Source: Candidatus Peregrinibacteria bacterium (GTDB taxonomy: Bacteria > Patescibacteriota > Gracilibacteria > UBA1369 > UBA12473). From it: a stretch of DNA of 64,000 bases. The notes under the pieces were generated by a model that was not told the origin of the DNA, did no database searches, and worked only from the letters and a program-made list of their open reading frames with translations. The position numbers were made by a program, and so were the translations under genes. The stretch covers positions 1 to 64,000 of the forward strand of contig JABJMC010000006.1 of NCBI GenBank assembly GCA_018659585.1, in the 5' to 3' direction. Positions 23,523 through 32,553 of this stretch are shown piece after piece (position 1 is the first letter of the stretch; each line of letters starts with the position of its first letter).

Positions 23523-24961
23523 ATAAGTATTTTATAAACACTTATGGTTGTCAGATGAATTACTCTGACACAGAGAGACTTTCCGCAATTTTGGAACAGC
23601 TTGGATATGCTCCAGCACAAACCGAAAATGAGGCGGATTTTGTTTTATTTAATACTTGTTCTATTCGCCAAAAAGCTGAAGACCGCGTTTACGGACAAAT
23701 GCGAAAATTAGTCAGAATGAAACGTGAAAGACCTAATCTATTAGTGGGAATTACCGGGTGCATGGTTAGAGAATCCAGTACCATTAATTCCGAAGAACAA
23801 GACAAATTATTAAAACAAGAGCCTGTTGATTTAGTTTTTAAAATTGATGATTTACCAAAATTAGGCGGCTTAATTAAAGAAGTTCAACCAGATTTTAAAA
23901 CACCTATTTCGGAAGGGGATTTAGAAAGTTATTTTCACATTGCTCCCAAAAGAGAATCAAAAGTACAGGTTTGGGTGCCCATTCAAACTGGGTGCGATAA
24001 GTTTTGTACTTATTGTATTGTGCCTTTCGCGCGGGGGCGCGAAACAAGTCGTCCTATGCAAAAAATTGTGGATGAGTGTGCGGCCGCCGTAGAGAGTGGG
24101 GCCGCAGAAATTACTTTACTCGGGCAGACCGTGGATTCTTATGGGATTAGTGTGCAAGACAAGCTCGGCGGCCGCGTAAAAATAGACGGTGAAATTCCAA
24201 ATGTAGTTTTTAATCAGGGGATTTTTAAGGGTGAAAACATGATGGCTTCTTCCGATGGGGCCCGTCAAAAAGAAACTGCCGAACGTCCTTTTGTTACCCT
24301 GCTTAAGGAAATCGATAAACTCAAAGCCAAAGGGTTAAAAAGACTTCGTTACAGTTCTCCACATCCTCAGGATTTTTGTGAAGAACTTATTATTTTGCAT
24401 AAAGAACTCGACACGCTTCAGCCTTGGATTCATCTCCCAGTTCAATCTGGTAATAACAAGGTTTTGAAAGACATGCGTCGCACTTATACTCGCGAGCACT
24501 ATCTTAACCTCATTAAGCTTATAAAAAAGCATGTTCCAGATTGTGCTATTTCTACGGACATTATCGCCGGCTTCCCCGGCGAGACAGAGGAGGAATTCAT
24601 GGAATCAATTGATCTTATGAAGGAAATGGAATGTGATATGGCTTTTATGGCCCAGTATTCACCACGTCGCGGCACTTATTCCGCCAAACACTTAAAAGAT
24701 GATGTCCCCAAAGAAGAAAAAGCCCGTCGTTTCCATATGCTGAATGACACTTTAACCGAAATTTCCCGCCAAAAATACGCTCAATTTATGGGGCAAACAG
24801 TAGAAGTTTTAGTAGAAAGGCAAGATGGGCAGCGCTGCTCTGGTCGCACCCCACACTACAAAGAAGTTTTCTTTAATTCTGGTCGTGATTTAGTTGGTAA
24901 GTTGGTTAGTGTAAAGGTTACAAAAACAGACAATTTCTTTTTAAAGGGAGAGTTGGTATAA
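23519..24961 (+). CDS. miaB: tRNA-2-methylthio-N6-dimethylallyladenosine synthase
   Basis: A 480-residue radical-SAM methylthiotransferase acting on i6A37 of tRNA. The N-terminal UPF0004 cluster Cys come from NTYGCQMNYSD, FNTCSIRQKAEDR and GITGCMVRE. The radical-SAM cluster is GCDKFCTYCIVPFARGRE, and the C-terminus has the TRAM domain (VEVLVERQDGQRCSGRTPHYKEVFF). Between LLGQTVDSYG and RPFVTLLKEI there is an insertion of about 45 residues not usual in the family. The gene is translationally coupled to the LemA-like gene. Confidence 0.95.
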   Translation: MNKYFINTYGCQMNYSDTERLSAILEQLGYAPAQTENEADFVLFNTCSIRQKAEDRVYGQMRKLVRMKRERPNLLVGITGCMVRESSTINSEEQDKLLKQEPVDLVFKIDDLPKLGGLIKEVQPDFKTPISEGDLESYFHIAPKRESKVQVWVPIQTGCDKFCTYCIVPFARGRETSRPMQKIVDECAAAVESGAAEITLLGQTVDSYGISVQDKLGGRVKIDGEIPNVVFNQGIFKGENMMASSDGARQKETAERPFVTLLKEIDKLKAKGLKRLRYSSPHPQDFCEELIILHKELDTLQPWIHLPVQSGNNKVLKDMRRTYTREHYLNLIKLIKKHVPDCAISTDIIAGFPGETEEEFMESIDLMKEMECDMAFMAQYSPRRGTYSAKHLKDDVPKEEKARRFHMLNDTLTEISRQKYAQFMGQTVEVLVERQDGQRCSGRTPHYKEVFFNSGRDLVGKLVSVKVTKTDNFFLKGELV

Positions 24962-24989
24962 TCATTAAGAAATTTAAACCCTCCTAATT

Positions 24990-25454
24990 ATGGCCAACAA
25001 AAAATCTTTCAAATGGATCATTGGTGGAGTTCTCGTAGGAACTCTTATTTTAGTTATAGTAATTGGTAACACTAGTAGTTTATTTGGCTCTTTCTCGCCT
25101 GTAAGAAATGTAGCCAGTCAAGAGATAGAAGGGGATCTTTATTTGAATAATATTGATTATAGTAATGAATATAACAGGTTTGCCATTGAAGTTTGTAGTG
25201 ATCGAATGGCTCCAGAAATGATTAATAATAGAACGTTTGAAGTTCAATATACTATTAACGGCATCACGGATAGTATTGGAGGTTTTGAAGCACCTGTTGT
25301 TAATCAATGTAAATATGTGTATTCATCACCAACCCTTCACTATAACGCTCCTCCAGGAATAACAGGCGTGTTAGTTACAGCAGAACTTCTTCTTGAAGAA
25401 GAGGACGCTGACCCAACAAATGATTCTATCACTCAAATCGTTAATACTTATTAG
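24990..25454 (+). CDS. Exported or membrane-anchored beta-rich protein
   Basis: A 154-residue protein with one N-terminal membrane helix (about 8-30) and an extracellular region rich in Asn, Val and Thr. That region contains paired Cys and the ending EDADPTNDSITQIV, which resembles the last strand of CARDB/Ig-like adhesion modules. The first ten residues, MANKKSFKWI, nearly repeat in the next small gene, so the two are likely duplicates. Function unknown. Confidence 0.72.
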   Translation: MANKKSFKWIIGGVLVGTLILVIVIGNTSSLFGSFSPVRNVASQEIEGDLYLNNIDYSNEYNRFAIEVCSDRMAPEMINNRTFEVQYTINGITDSIGGFEAPVVNQCKYVYSSPTLHYNAPPGITGVLVTAELLLEEEDADPTNDSITQIVNTY

Positions 25455-25459
25455 ATATT

Positions 25460-25624
25460 ATGGCCAACAAAAAATACACTAACTGGATAATAATGGGCTG
25501 CATTTTAGCCGTAATTATTTTTGGACTTGTTTACGGTGATATGGGCGATTATTTTGGAGCTTTTCGCGTAACAGGCGATGCTGGAAACATCGGTGCTGGA
25601 AATGTTATTCAGGTGGTGCCTTAG
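25460..25624 (+). CDS. 54-residue membrane-anchored peptide, truncated relative of the preceding gene
   Basis: A short ORF starting ATG at 25460, 5 bases after the preceding stop. It encodes an N-terminus MANKKYTNWII almost the same as that of the upstream gene, one membrane helix, and a Gly-rich end with DYFGAFRVTGD, recalling SLFGSFSPVRN upstream. Its TAG overlaps the alaS stop codon by 4 bases on the opposite strand. It is either a decayed duplicate or a pilin-like/secreted peptide. Confidence 0.6.
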   Translation: MANKKYTNWIIMGCILAVIIFGLVYGDMGDYFGAFRVTGDAGNIGAGNVIQVVP

Positions 25625-27435
25625 ACTTCCTCTGCAAACTCAATCTCCTCGACTCCATCTCTTAGTGTAGCCTTAATTCGGCGTACTCCTGCTCCAGAGG
25701 ATTGCTCTTTTTTGATCTTAAAAATTCCTAGCGCGCCGGTGCTCGCCACATGCGGCCCTCCACAAATTTCTTTAGAAAATCCTTCCACAGTATAGACTTT
25801 AATTTTTTCATCATATCGATCTGGGAAAACTCCAATTGCACCACTTGCTTTGGCTTCATCCACCGTCATCATTTCAAAAGTTATCGGCAAATTCGCTTCA
25901 ATAATTTCATTAACGCGGGCGGTGACAGTCTCTTTTTGTTCGGGGGTCATACCCTCGGAATTAGTAAAGTCAAAACGAAGTCGTTCGTGAGTGATGTTAG
26001 AGCCTTTTTGGTAAACATGATCACCCAAAATTTCTCGCAATGCCGCCTGCAATAAGTGTGTCGCAGTGTGTAGTTTAACAGTTTCAGCGTGGTCATCTTG
26101 AAGCCCTCCACTAAATTTAGCCGCGGCTCCAGCTCGAGATTTTTCTTGGTGTTTTTTAAAGCACTCTTCGTAAGAATCACAATCCACCGTTAAACCCTGT
26201 TCTTTGGCCAATTCTTGAGTCATTTCAAGTGGAAAGCCATAGGTGTCATATAGTTTAAAAGCCATCTCTCCCGTTAAACTTTTAATTCCATCTTGTTCCA
26301 GTCGTTTCATCATTTTTTCAAACTCACGTTCTCCTTTCCCTAAAGTTTTTGAAAATTTAGTTTCTTCTTCTGTTAAAGCCGATCGAATAAAGTCTCGTGA
26401 ACGTTCTAATTCGGGATAAGCATCTTTATAGTTTTCAATTATTACTTCCGCAATTTGCACGGCAAAAGCTCCCTCAATTCCTAATTTCATGCCATGTCGA
26501 ATTGCGCGACGAATTAAGCGTCGCAAAACATAACCTTGATCTGTATTTGAGGGTCGCACGGCCTGTGGATCTGCCAAAATAAAAGTCGCGGCTCGCAGAT
26601 GATCCGCAATAATTCGATAAGAAATTACATCTTCCTCTTGTGTTAACTTTCTAATCTTATTAAGTATAGGCACAAACAAATCAGTCTCAAAAACAGTTGG
26701 CACGCCTTGCAAAATCGCAGCTACTCGATCTAATCCAAGCCCAGTATCCACGTTTTTTTGAGCAAGAGGTTCAAATGTGCCCTTTTCAGTCTTGTTGTAC
26801 TGCATAAACACATCATTCCAAATCTCTACAAATTTGCCGCAATCACAAGAAGGATCACAGGAATCAGAGCATTTCGGTTGGTCTATTTCAAAGAACATCT
26901 CCGTATCCGGGCCACACGGTCCAGTTAAGCCCGCTGGCCCCCACCAATTCTCTTTTTTCCCAAAAAAATAAATTCGTTTTTTATCTCCTTCTCTACTAAA
27001 TCCCAGTGCTTCCCAAGCCTTTGCCGCTTCCTCATCTTTTGGACAATCGTCATCACCCTCAAAACAAGAAACACTGAGTCGGTTTGGATCCAATCCCAAC
27101 TCCTCAGTCAAAAATTCATAGCTCATTTTTATCGCTTCTTTTTTAAAATAATCTCCCAATGACCAGTTTCCCAACATCTCAAAAAATGTCAGATGCGTGG
27201 TGTCGCCAACCTCATCAATATCATCAGTTCGTAAGCATTTTTGCACATCAACCAAACGATTCCCTTGCGGATGAGTTTCACCCATTAAATAAGGAACCAA
27301 AGGATGCATTCCCGCGGTTGTAAACAAAACAGTCGGATCATTTTCGGGGATTAAAGAAGCCCCAGAGATCTCGGCGTGGCCGTGTTTCTGAACAAAGAAA
27401 TCAATGTATTTGCGACGGAGCGTGCGTGAATTCAT
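25621..27435 (-). CDS. alaS: Alanyl-tRNA synthetase, short form without C-Ala domain
   Basis: A 604-residue class II synthetase. The catalytic core includes FVQKHGH, LFTTAGMHPLVPYL, FEMLGNWSLGDYFKKEAI and GLGLDRVAAILQG. The tRNA-recognition domain follows, then an editing domain with HTATHLLQAAL and ICGGPHVASTGALG. It ends straight after the editing domain, so the DHHA1/C-Ala oligomerisation domain (about 250-270 residues in the usual 870-residue enzyme) is absent. A Cys-rich insert, CSDSCDPSCDCGKF, could bind zinc. The gene ends by overlapping the small convergent ORF by 4 bases. Confidence 0.95.
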   Translation of the reverse strand: MNSRTLRRKYIDFFVQKHGHAEISGASLIPENDPTVLFTTAGMHPLVPYLMGETHPQGNRLVDVQKCLRTDDIDEVGDTTHLTFFEMLGNWSLGDYFKKEAIKMSYEFLTEELGLDPNRLSVSCFEGDDDCPKDEEAAKAWEALGFSREGDKKRIYFFGKKENWWGPAGLTGPCGPDTEMFFEIDQPKCSDSCDPSCDCGKFVEIWNDVFMQYNKTEKGTFEPLAQKNVDTGLGLDRVAAILQGVPTVFETDLFVPILNKIRKLTQEEDVISYRIIADHLRAATFILADPQAVRPSNTDQGYVLRRLIRRAIRHGMKLGIEGAFAVQIAEVIIENYKDAYPELERSRDFIRSALTEEETKFSKTLGKGEREFEKMMKRLEQDGIKSLTGEMAFKLYDTYGFPLEMTQELAKEQGLTVDCDSYEECFKKHQEKSRAGAAAKFSGGLQDDHAETVKLHTATHLLQAALREILGDHVYQKGSNITHERLRFDFTNSEGMTPEQKETVTARVNEIIEANLPITFEMMTVDEAKASGAIGVFPDRYDEKIKVYTVEGFSKEICGGPHVASTGALGIFKIKKEQSSGAGVRRIKATLRDGVEEIEFAEEV

Positions 27436-27465
27436 ATGCTCCGTTTATACCATGATTCCCCTGCT

Positions 27466-28665
27466 TTATAAAATCTTCGCTAGTGCTTTTCGCATAGCTT
27501 CTCCGTAAGAAGCACGATAAGCGGCATCCATATGATCTGGATGAATTGGTGCCAAGTGAGAAGTTCCTTTTGGTAAAGTATGGGTTTGTTGTGGCTCTAA
27601 ATTTAGACGTGAGCGAATAAGAAGAGCATTAATTTTTTGACGCCATGCAACTAGAAGTTGATCAGTATGAGCCTCTATTCCCAAAGTAGGCATTGCTCTA
27701 AACTCTGGTCCAATTTCTGGGTCAGTAGCCAATCTTTCCCAAGTTTTGGGTCCCAAAAATGGCATAGCCGCCTCAGCAAAAGTTCGAGAAGGTCCAAAGC
27801 CTCCCATTTGATTATAAAAAATTTCAGCATCTGTTAGATTTTCGGGGTCTGCTCCTAACAAACCTTGTCTTGGTCTAGCCATTACTCGGGCTTTTGTTTC
27901 AGCCGGCATATCCAGACCGTTACCAGACACATAAGATTGCCACAGAGATTGAACAAGCAGAGGGAACCCAATTTGTAAAACAGAATGAGGTTGCAAAAAA
28001 TCTGCGATAGTTCCTGGACATCCCGCTTCTGGAACAAAAACAATTTTAACCTCTTTATTGAGCTCCTTAGCTCGACGTAAAAGTGCTTCAATGGCACCTA
28101 AAAAAGTTTGGTTTCCAAGGGATCGCGCGGTCACCACAATATGATTAGGTAAATCAACTCCAGAGTAAGCTTCTTTTATTTGATTAAAAATATCCGCTTG
28201 GCACACGCCCATTCCGTTTTTCCCATTCCCGGCTTGATGTTCGGGTGAATTATAAGATTGGGTTCCAATCCCCAGCGCCTCAGCTCCTCTAAATTCAAAA
28301 ATACCAAGTCCAGCTTTTTTTGCTTCGGCAGCAAGAAGGTCTGCTTTCCCAGCTACAGTTAAAGATGTCTCCCCAAATCCGCCTCCTCCTACTCCTAATA
28401 AAGTATTATCTGGATTATCCAGAGCATTTCGACTTAAAGCTCCTCTAACCGCAACTTCCGGACGGTCCGCAAAGGCACAACCCTCAGAGGTCTGACCTGA
28501 GTTATTAAAACGAACTGACCATTCAGCGTCAGGAACATTAGGATCATTGGATGGCAGTGAACCACTCCCTTCTACAAAACATCGTTCATCTGGATCCCAA
28601 CCATTTTCTATCAGTGGGGACATATCCCAAAGTGGTTCATGGGGAATAGCGGCTTCTGGAGACAT
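27466..28665 (-). CDS. Uncharacterised protein with alpha/beta-hydrolase-like features
   Basis: A 399-residue soluble protein with no signal peptide. In the middle, HIVVTARSLGNQTFLGAIEALL looks like a strand, nucleophile elbow and helix, with Ser in an A-R-S-L-G context, followed by KIVFVPEAGCPG. Near the C-terminus SHLAPIHPDHM could supply the catalytic His. These suggest an alpha/beta-hydrolase fold, but no family is recognised and catalytic competence is uncertain. It has a strong promoter of its own. Confidence 0.7.
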   Translation of the reverse strand: MSPEAAIPHEPLWDMSPLIENGWDPDERCFVEGSGSLPSNDPNVPDAEWSVRFNNSGQTSEGCAFADRPEVAVRGALSRNALDNPDNTLLGVGGGGFGETSLTVAGKADLLAAEAKKAGLGIFEFRGAEALGIGTQSYNSPEHQAGNGKNGMGVCQADIFNQIKEAYSGVDLPNHIVVTARSLGNQTFLGAIEALLRRAKELNKEVKIVFVPEAGCPGTIADFLQPHSVLQIGFPLLVQSLWQSYVSGNGLDMPAETKARVMARPRQGLLGADPENLTDAEIFYNQMGGFGPSRTFAEAAMPFLGPKTWERLATDPEIGPEFRAMPTLGIEAHTDQLLVAWRQKINALLIRSRLNLEPQQTHTLPKGTSHLAPIHPDHMDAAYRASYGEAMRKALAKIL

Positions 28666-28690
28666 ATATATAAATTAATTTTAAGATAGA

Positions 28691-28718
28691 ATTATAAACA
28701 TTTATAATAAAATGTCAA
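28691..28718 (-). promoter_or_regulatory. Consensus promoter for the 28665 gene
   Basis: On the minus strand a perfect TTGACA (28718-28713) and a perfect TATAAT (28696-28691) are 16 bases apart. A TATAAT on the plus strand at 28703-28708 may serve the divergent gene at 28762, though its -35 box is poor. Confidence 0.82.
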
Positions 28719-28761
28719 CCCCTTTCCACCCTGTTCTTAATCTGGTAAATTTATTCTTACT

Positions 28762-30228
28762 ATGGCCACTAAGAAAAAAGCCCTCAAAAAGGCTACTAAA
28801 CCTGTAAAAAAGAAAGCTCCTGCTAAAAAAGCAGTCGCTAAAAAAGTCGCGCCTAAGAAAAAAACGAACCCCAAGGCCCCTAAAAAAACCGCAGCTAAAA
28901 AAAGAGCACCCAAAAAGCGCGCCTCTAAAAAATCTCAAAAAACCTCGCTCCTCCAAAATCGTTGGGTTCGTGACGGAATTTTAGCGGTAGTTTTAATATT
29001 GTTTGGGACCGGACTAATTGCTCTGACTTTTCAGATTTGGAAACCTAGCTCTTTGGCTAAGTGGCTGCCAGCCGATAATACTGTTGCTTACGCGGAAGGG
29101 GACTTAACTATTTGGCCGGTTTTAGAAAAATATTTAACCCCCGAAGAATTAGAAAAAGACGGAGTTGCCTTTATAGAAAGTGATCAGAATTTCTTTGAAA
29201 ATATTCACTTCACTTACCGAGATTATCGTTGGCGAGTAGACGCCGAATTACCCATTAGCGAAACATACCTCAAAAAAGACTCTGATTTTGTTAAATTACG
29301 CCCCAATCTTCCTTATGATCCGGATTTGTTTATTTATTTAAAACCCGAGGCTTTTTGGTCTGCTACGGCTGGGCAAGAATTAAAAAAACTTTATCCGGCC
29401 GCCGAAATTGGTTGGAATTTCTTTGAAAATATGTTGAGTTCTTTCCCGGCAATGGGCATTGCTCTTAACGAGGAAGAGTCAAATCTAATTGCCCAAACTT
29501 ACATTGTTGGCGACAAGTCTATTATGAATGGCGAGGCCCTTTTTCATTTCGAGGATAAATACGAAGGCGAACTTATAAATTATTTCCCTGACACAATAAA
29601 AACTTATATTGGCGGCCAAAATTTATCATCTAATTTTTTGCAATTAGTAAAATTATTAAACGCAGTTGATGGAATTGGGGGCTGGGCTTTATTCGGTGGC
29701 TTGCAAAGCCAATTCGAATTTTATTTTGGCGAAGAATTAGAGCTCAGTGAAACTTTAACCCCGTTATTTGAAAATGAATACGCTCTTTCTTACTTCCCTG
29801 GCAAGGAAACAATGTCTTGGGTGTTTGCTCTTCAATTAACAGAAGAAACCAAAGAAATCGCCGAGTTATTGAAAGAAACTTTTGTAAATCGTGGATTAAT
29901 GCAAATTAACGACGAAACCGCGACTCTTTCCCAAATTGACTTAACTTTAGTCCAGGAAGAATCCATAACAATTCCTTTTTACAGCATTCAACTAGAGGGC
30001 AAATCAGACCTACTTCATTATTTTATTTACGAGGACGTTTTATTCATTTCACTTGATCACGATGAAACAGAAGTAATGGTCAAAGCGTTATCAAATAGTG
30101 GGAGTGGTCGCTTAACTGTTCCTTCCGAAATTATTCAATTTGCTGATCATATTATAGTTAACGAACAATTAAGCACGGGTGTGAATCTTTTTGACGACGG
30201 TCTTTCAACTCTTCATTTCTATAAATAA
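28762..30228 (+). CDS. DUF3352-like exported protein with Lys/Ala-rich cytoplasmic tail
   Basis: A 488-residue protein. The first 60 residues are a histone-H1-like Lys/Ala/Pro tract (KKAPAKKAVAKKVAPKK and similar). A membrane helix follows (about 72-92), then a large extracytoplasmic region opening with WLPADNTVAYAEGDL, as DUF3352 proteins do. The domain repeats alternating strands and acidic helices. It sits 2 bases before the DUF4012 gene, so the two are probably a pair at the cell surface. DNA or polyphosphate binding by the basic tail is a possibility only. Confidence 0.78.
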   Translation: MATKKKALKKATKPVKKKAPAKKAVAKKVAPKKKTNPKAPKKTAAKKRAPKKRASKKSQKTSLLQNRWVRDGILAVVLILFGTGLIALTFQIWKPSSLAKWLPADNTVAYAEGDLTIWPVLEKYLTPEELEKDGVAFIESDQNFFENIHFTYRDYRWRVDAELPISETYLKKDSDFVKLRPNLPYDPDLFIYLKPEAFWSATAGQELKKLYPAAEIGWNFFENMLSSFPAMGIALNEEESNLIAQTYIVGDKSIMNGEALFHFEDKYEGELINYFPDTIKTYIGGQNLSSNFLQLVKLLNAVDGIGGWALFGGLQSQFEFYFGEELELSETLTPLFENEYALSYFPGKETMSWVFALQLTEETKEIAELLKETFVNRGLMQINDETATLSQIDLTLVQEESITIPFYSIQLEGKSDLLHYFIYEDVLFISLDHDETEVMVKALSNSGSGRLTVPSEIIQFADHIIVNEQLSTGVNLFDDGLSTLHFYK

Positions 30229-30230
30229 AA

Positions 30231-32384
30231 ATGGGCAAAATTCGCGACATTAAAGTTAAGTCCAAAAAATCGATTATCATCGAGGAAGATTTTGTATTGA
30301 AGGGAACGAAAATCAAATCCCCACACGTTTTGGATTTAAAAAAGAAAAAACAAAATCGCCACGAACATCCAGACACTATCAAAGATTTAAAATCAGAACT
30401 TACTTCAACTCTCACTTCAAAAAAGACTCTTTATCAGGAAAAAGCAGACCCTCGAATTAGAATTGCTAGTCGCTTTACCGAGATGGCGCGCATGGCGGTT
30501 TTGGGAACTTTAATAGTTTTTGTTTTAAATGCTATTGGCGTTTATTACGAGGGAATAGATGTTAAGGAGCAAATAGCCAGTGCTGCTTATTCTAGTTATG
30601 AATCACTCCTGCAAACCGGGCCCAGTGAAGAAGCTTTTAATAGTGCGGAATCTGTGTTTGAAGAAGCGCAACAAAGTTTATGGTTTTTGCAAAATCAACG
30701 CGCTGAGTTGTTGTCGCAAAACAAGACCGCGGCTTCGGTGAGTCACTTATTAAATGCCGGCGAAGAATTGTCCGAAGCCGGTGCCTACTTTATGGCCTTT
30801 GTAGAAAAGGCCCAAGGAATCAGCGAAGATCTTTTAAAAGAATCTACCAATCCACCATCAGAATCTATTACGGAGCAACTCAAAAACACTTTTGAAAATG
30901 ATTTCAAAATCGCTCTTTCTAATCTGGAAATAGCAAATAATAGAGTCCAAGAAGTTTCCGTAGGATTGTTCCCCGAATCATTACAATCCACAATTTTAGA
31001 AGCTCAGTTTCAACTCAATGAATTAGCTGGAGTGTTTAACCAATTTAATGAACTTTTCCCTATTTTCTTAAGGCTTCTTGGTGATGAGCATCCGCAACGC
31101 TACCTTGTTTTGTTAGAAAACAATCACGAGTCCAGGCCTGGCGGCGGATTTATTGGTAGTTATTTAATTATAGATATAAATGATGGTTATTTAGATGGAA
31201 TGAGTTTTAATGATGTTTATGAAATTGATGGGCAATATTACAAAAACATTGAGCCACCAGGTGAAATTGCGAGCCTTACCACAGAATGGCGCTTTCGAGA
31301 TTCTAATTATTCTCCTGATTTAACGGTGTCTGCCGCGAAAGGAGCTTGGTTCTTAGAAGAGGAAGGTGGCCCTGGAGTAGATCACGTAATTACTATGGAT
31401 TTAGAGTTTGTGAATCGTTTATTAGAGGTAATTGGTCCCGTAAAAATTGATGAATTACCCATGGCCTTAACCAAAGACAATTTTGACATGGTGATTTCTT
31501 ATCTTGTGGAATCTAAATATGCTGGCGAAGAGTCTCCCAAATCTGTTTTAGGATCATTTATTGAGTCTGCTCAAGACAAACTCCGTGAAAAAGCTCCTTG
31601 GTTAGAATTAGGTCAACTTATTCAAGAAATGGCCCAAAGCAAACACATTTCTGCTTATTCCAAAACCGAGCATGTCCAAGACTTTTTTGAGGAGTGGGGA
31701 ATGAGTGGCGCTATTTCTACGCCCGTTGCTAATGAAGATTATTTTGCCCTAATTCACACTTCCATTGGTGGAAATAAAACTGATGCTTACATGACTCAGG
31801 ACATCGAACACCAAACAATTTTAGATTCAACTGGCCTTGTTCACAATCAAGTCACTGTCACGCGTGAACATCAATTCGATGCCTTTGCCGAAGCACAGTT
31901 AAATAATTTATTAGCCAGTTTTGGTTTTGAAAATCCAGCTGAGTGGGTAATTGGAATTCTTGGGAATACTCCCAATATTTCCATTTTTAGGTTGTACGTT
32001 CCCCATGGAAGCACGCTAATTAGCTCTTCTGGGATAGAAGAGGCTGATATTGCGCTTAATTATGACGAAGACCTTGGCCTTGATTATTTTTACTTCACCG
32101 ACGCTGTTTATCCAGACACCAAAGAAACCTTTACTCTTACTTACGAGCTGCCTTATAAACTGGATTATGCCCCTCTCGATGAATATCGTCTTAATATAAT
32201 CAAACAACCAGGCGATACTGATACTACTTTTACTAAAATTATTGCGGGCGATACTTCACTAACTCATTACAGTAGTTATCCCGAGGAGTTAATCGAAAAC
32301 GCCCATCAAGATGAGATAGGCGTTTATGAGTACGAATTTGAATTAGATCAAGATGTGCACTTGGCGCAGCTCTGGGGGCGTTAA
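30231..32384 (+). CDS. DUF4012 family membrane protein
   Basis: A 717-residue protein with a basic cytoplasmic N-terminus of about 85 residues and one membrane helix (about 86-106). A helical region follows, then the DUF4012 core: LVLLENNHESRPGGGFIGSY, YEIDGQYYKNIEPP, WRFRDSNYSPDLTVSAAK and VDHVITMDLEFVNRLLEVIGPV. The family is widespread in CPR and actinobacteria and lacks a firm function; its GGFIGS/DxN segments recall LytR-CpsA-Psr-like enzymes. A hairpin plus T-run follows the stop codon. Confidence 0.9.
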   Translation: MGKIRDIKVKSKKSIIIEEDFVLKGTKIKSPHVLDLKKKKQNRHEHPDTIKDLKSELTSTLTSKKTLYQEKADPRIRIASRFTEMARMAVLGTLIVFVLNAIGVYYEGIDVKEQIASAAYSSYESLLQTGPSEEAFNSAESVFEEAQQSLWFLQNQRAELLSQNKTAASVSHLLNAGEELSEAGAYFMAFVEKAQGISEDLLKESTNPPSESITEQLKNTFENDFKIALSNLEIANNRVQEVSVGLFPESLQSTILEAQFQLNELAGVFNQFNELFPIFLRLLGDEHPQRYLVLLENNHESRPGGGFIGSYLIIDINDGYLDGMSFNDVYEIDGQYYKNIEPPGEIASLTTEWRFRDSNYSPDLTVSAAKGAWFLEEEGGPGVDHVITMDLEFVNRLLEVIGPVKIDELPMALTKDNFDMVISYLVESKYAGEESPKSVLGSFIESAQDKLREKAPWLELGQLIQEMAQSKHISAYSKTEHVQDFFEEWGMSGAISTPVANEDYFALIHTSIGGNKTDAYMTQDIEHQTILDSTGLVHNQVTVTREHQFDAFAEAQLNNLLASFGFENPAEWVIGILGNTPNISIFRLYVPHGSTLISSSGIEEADIALNYDEDLGLDYFYFTDAVYPDTKETFTLTYELPYKLDYAPLDEYRLNIIKQPGDTDTTFTKIIAGDTSLTHYSSYPEELIENAHQDEIGVYEYEFELDQDVHLAQLWGR

Positions 32385-32408
32385 TATTAATAAAGCGTGA
32401 GAGAAAAA

Positions 32409-32492
32409 TAGAAGAGCGAGCGTAGGAAGAAGTTACTACGGGTCTTGTGGGTCCCGAGAAACTTCTGACGAAGCTTAGCGAAACTCTTTTTT
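32409..32492 (+). terminator. Intrinsic terminator after the DUF4012 gene
   Basis: A long imperfect stem has its core in AGAAGTT/AACTTCT with an inner ACGGG/CCCG pairing (about 32430-32468), extended by CGT/ACG pairing. It is followed by a run of seven T residues at about 32486-32492. Confidence 0.7.
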
Positions 32493-32511
32493 TCGAACAA
32501 CAGCTAGGAGG

Positions 32512-32545
32512 GGGAGTCCGTGAGGGGGAACCCCAGGTGCCCCCT
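32512..32545 (-). terminator. GC-rich hairpin after glnA
   Basis: On the minus strand, just past the glnA stop, AGGGGG pairs with CCCCCT around an 11-base loop. A-rich sequence (CGAAAAAAAG) follows further on instead of a clean T-run, so termination here is less certain than for the plus-strand hairpin beside it. Confidence 0.45.
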
Positions 32546-32553
32546 TACGAATT

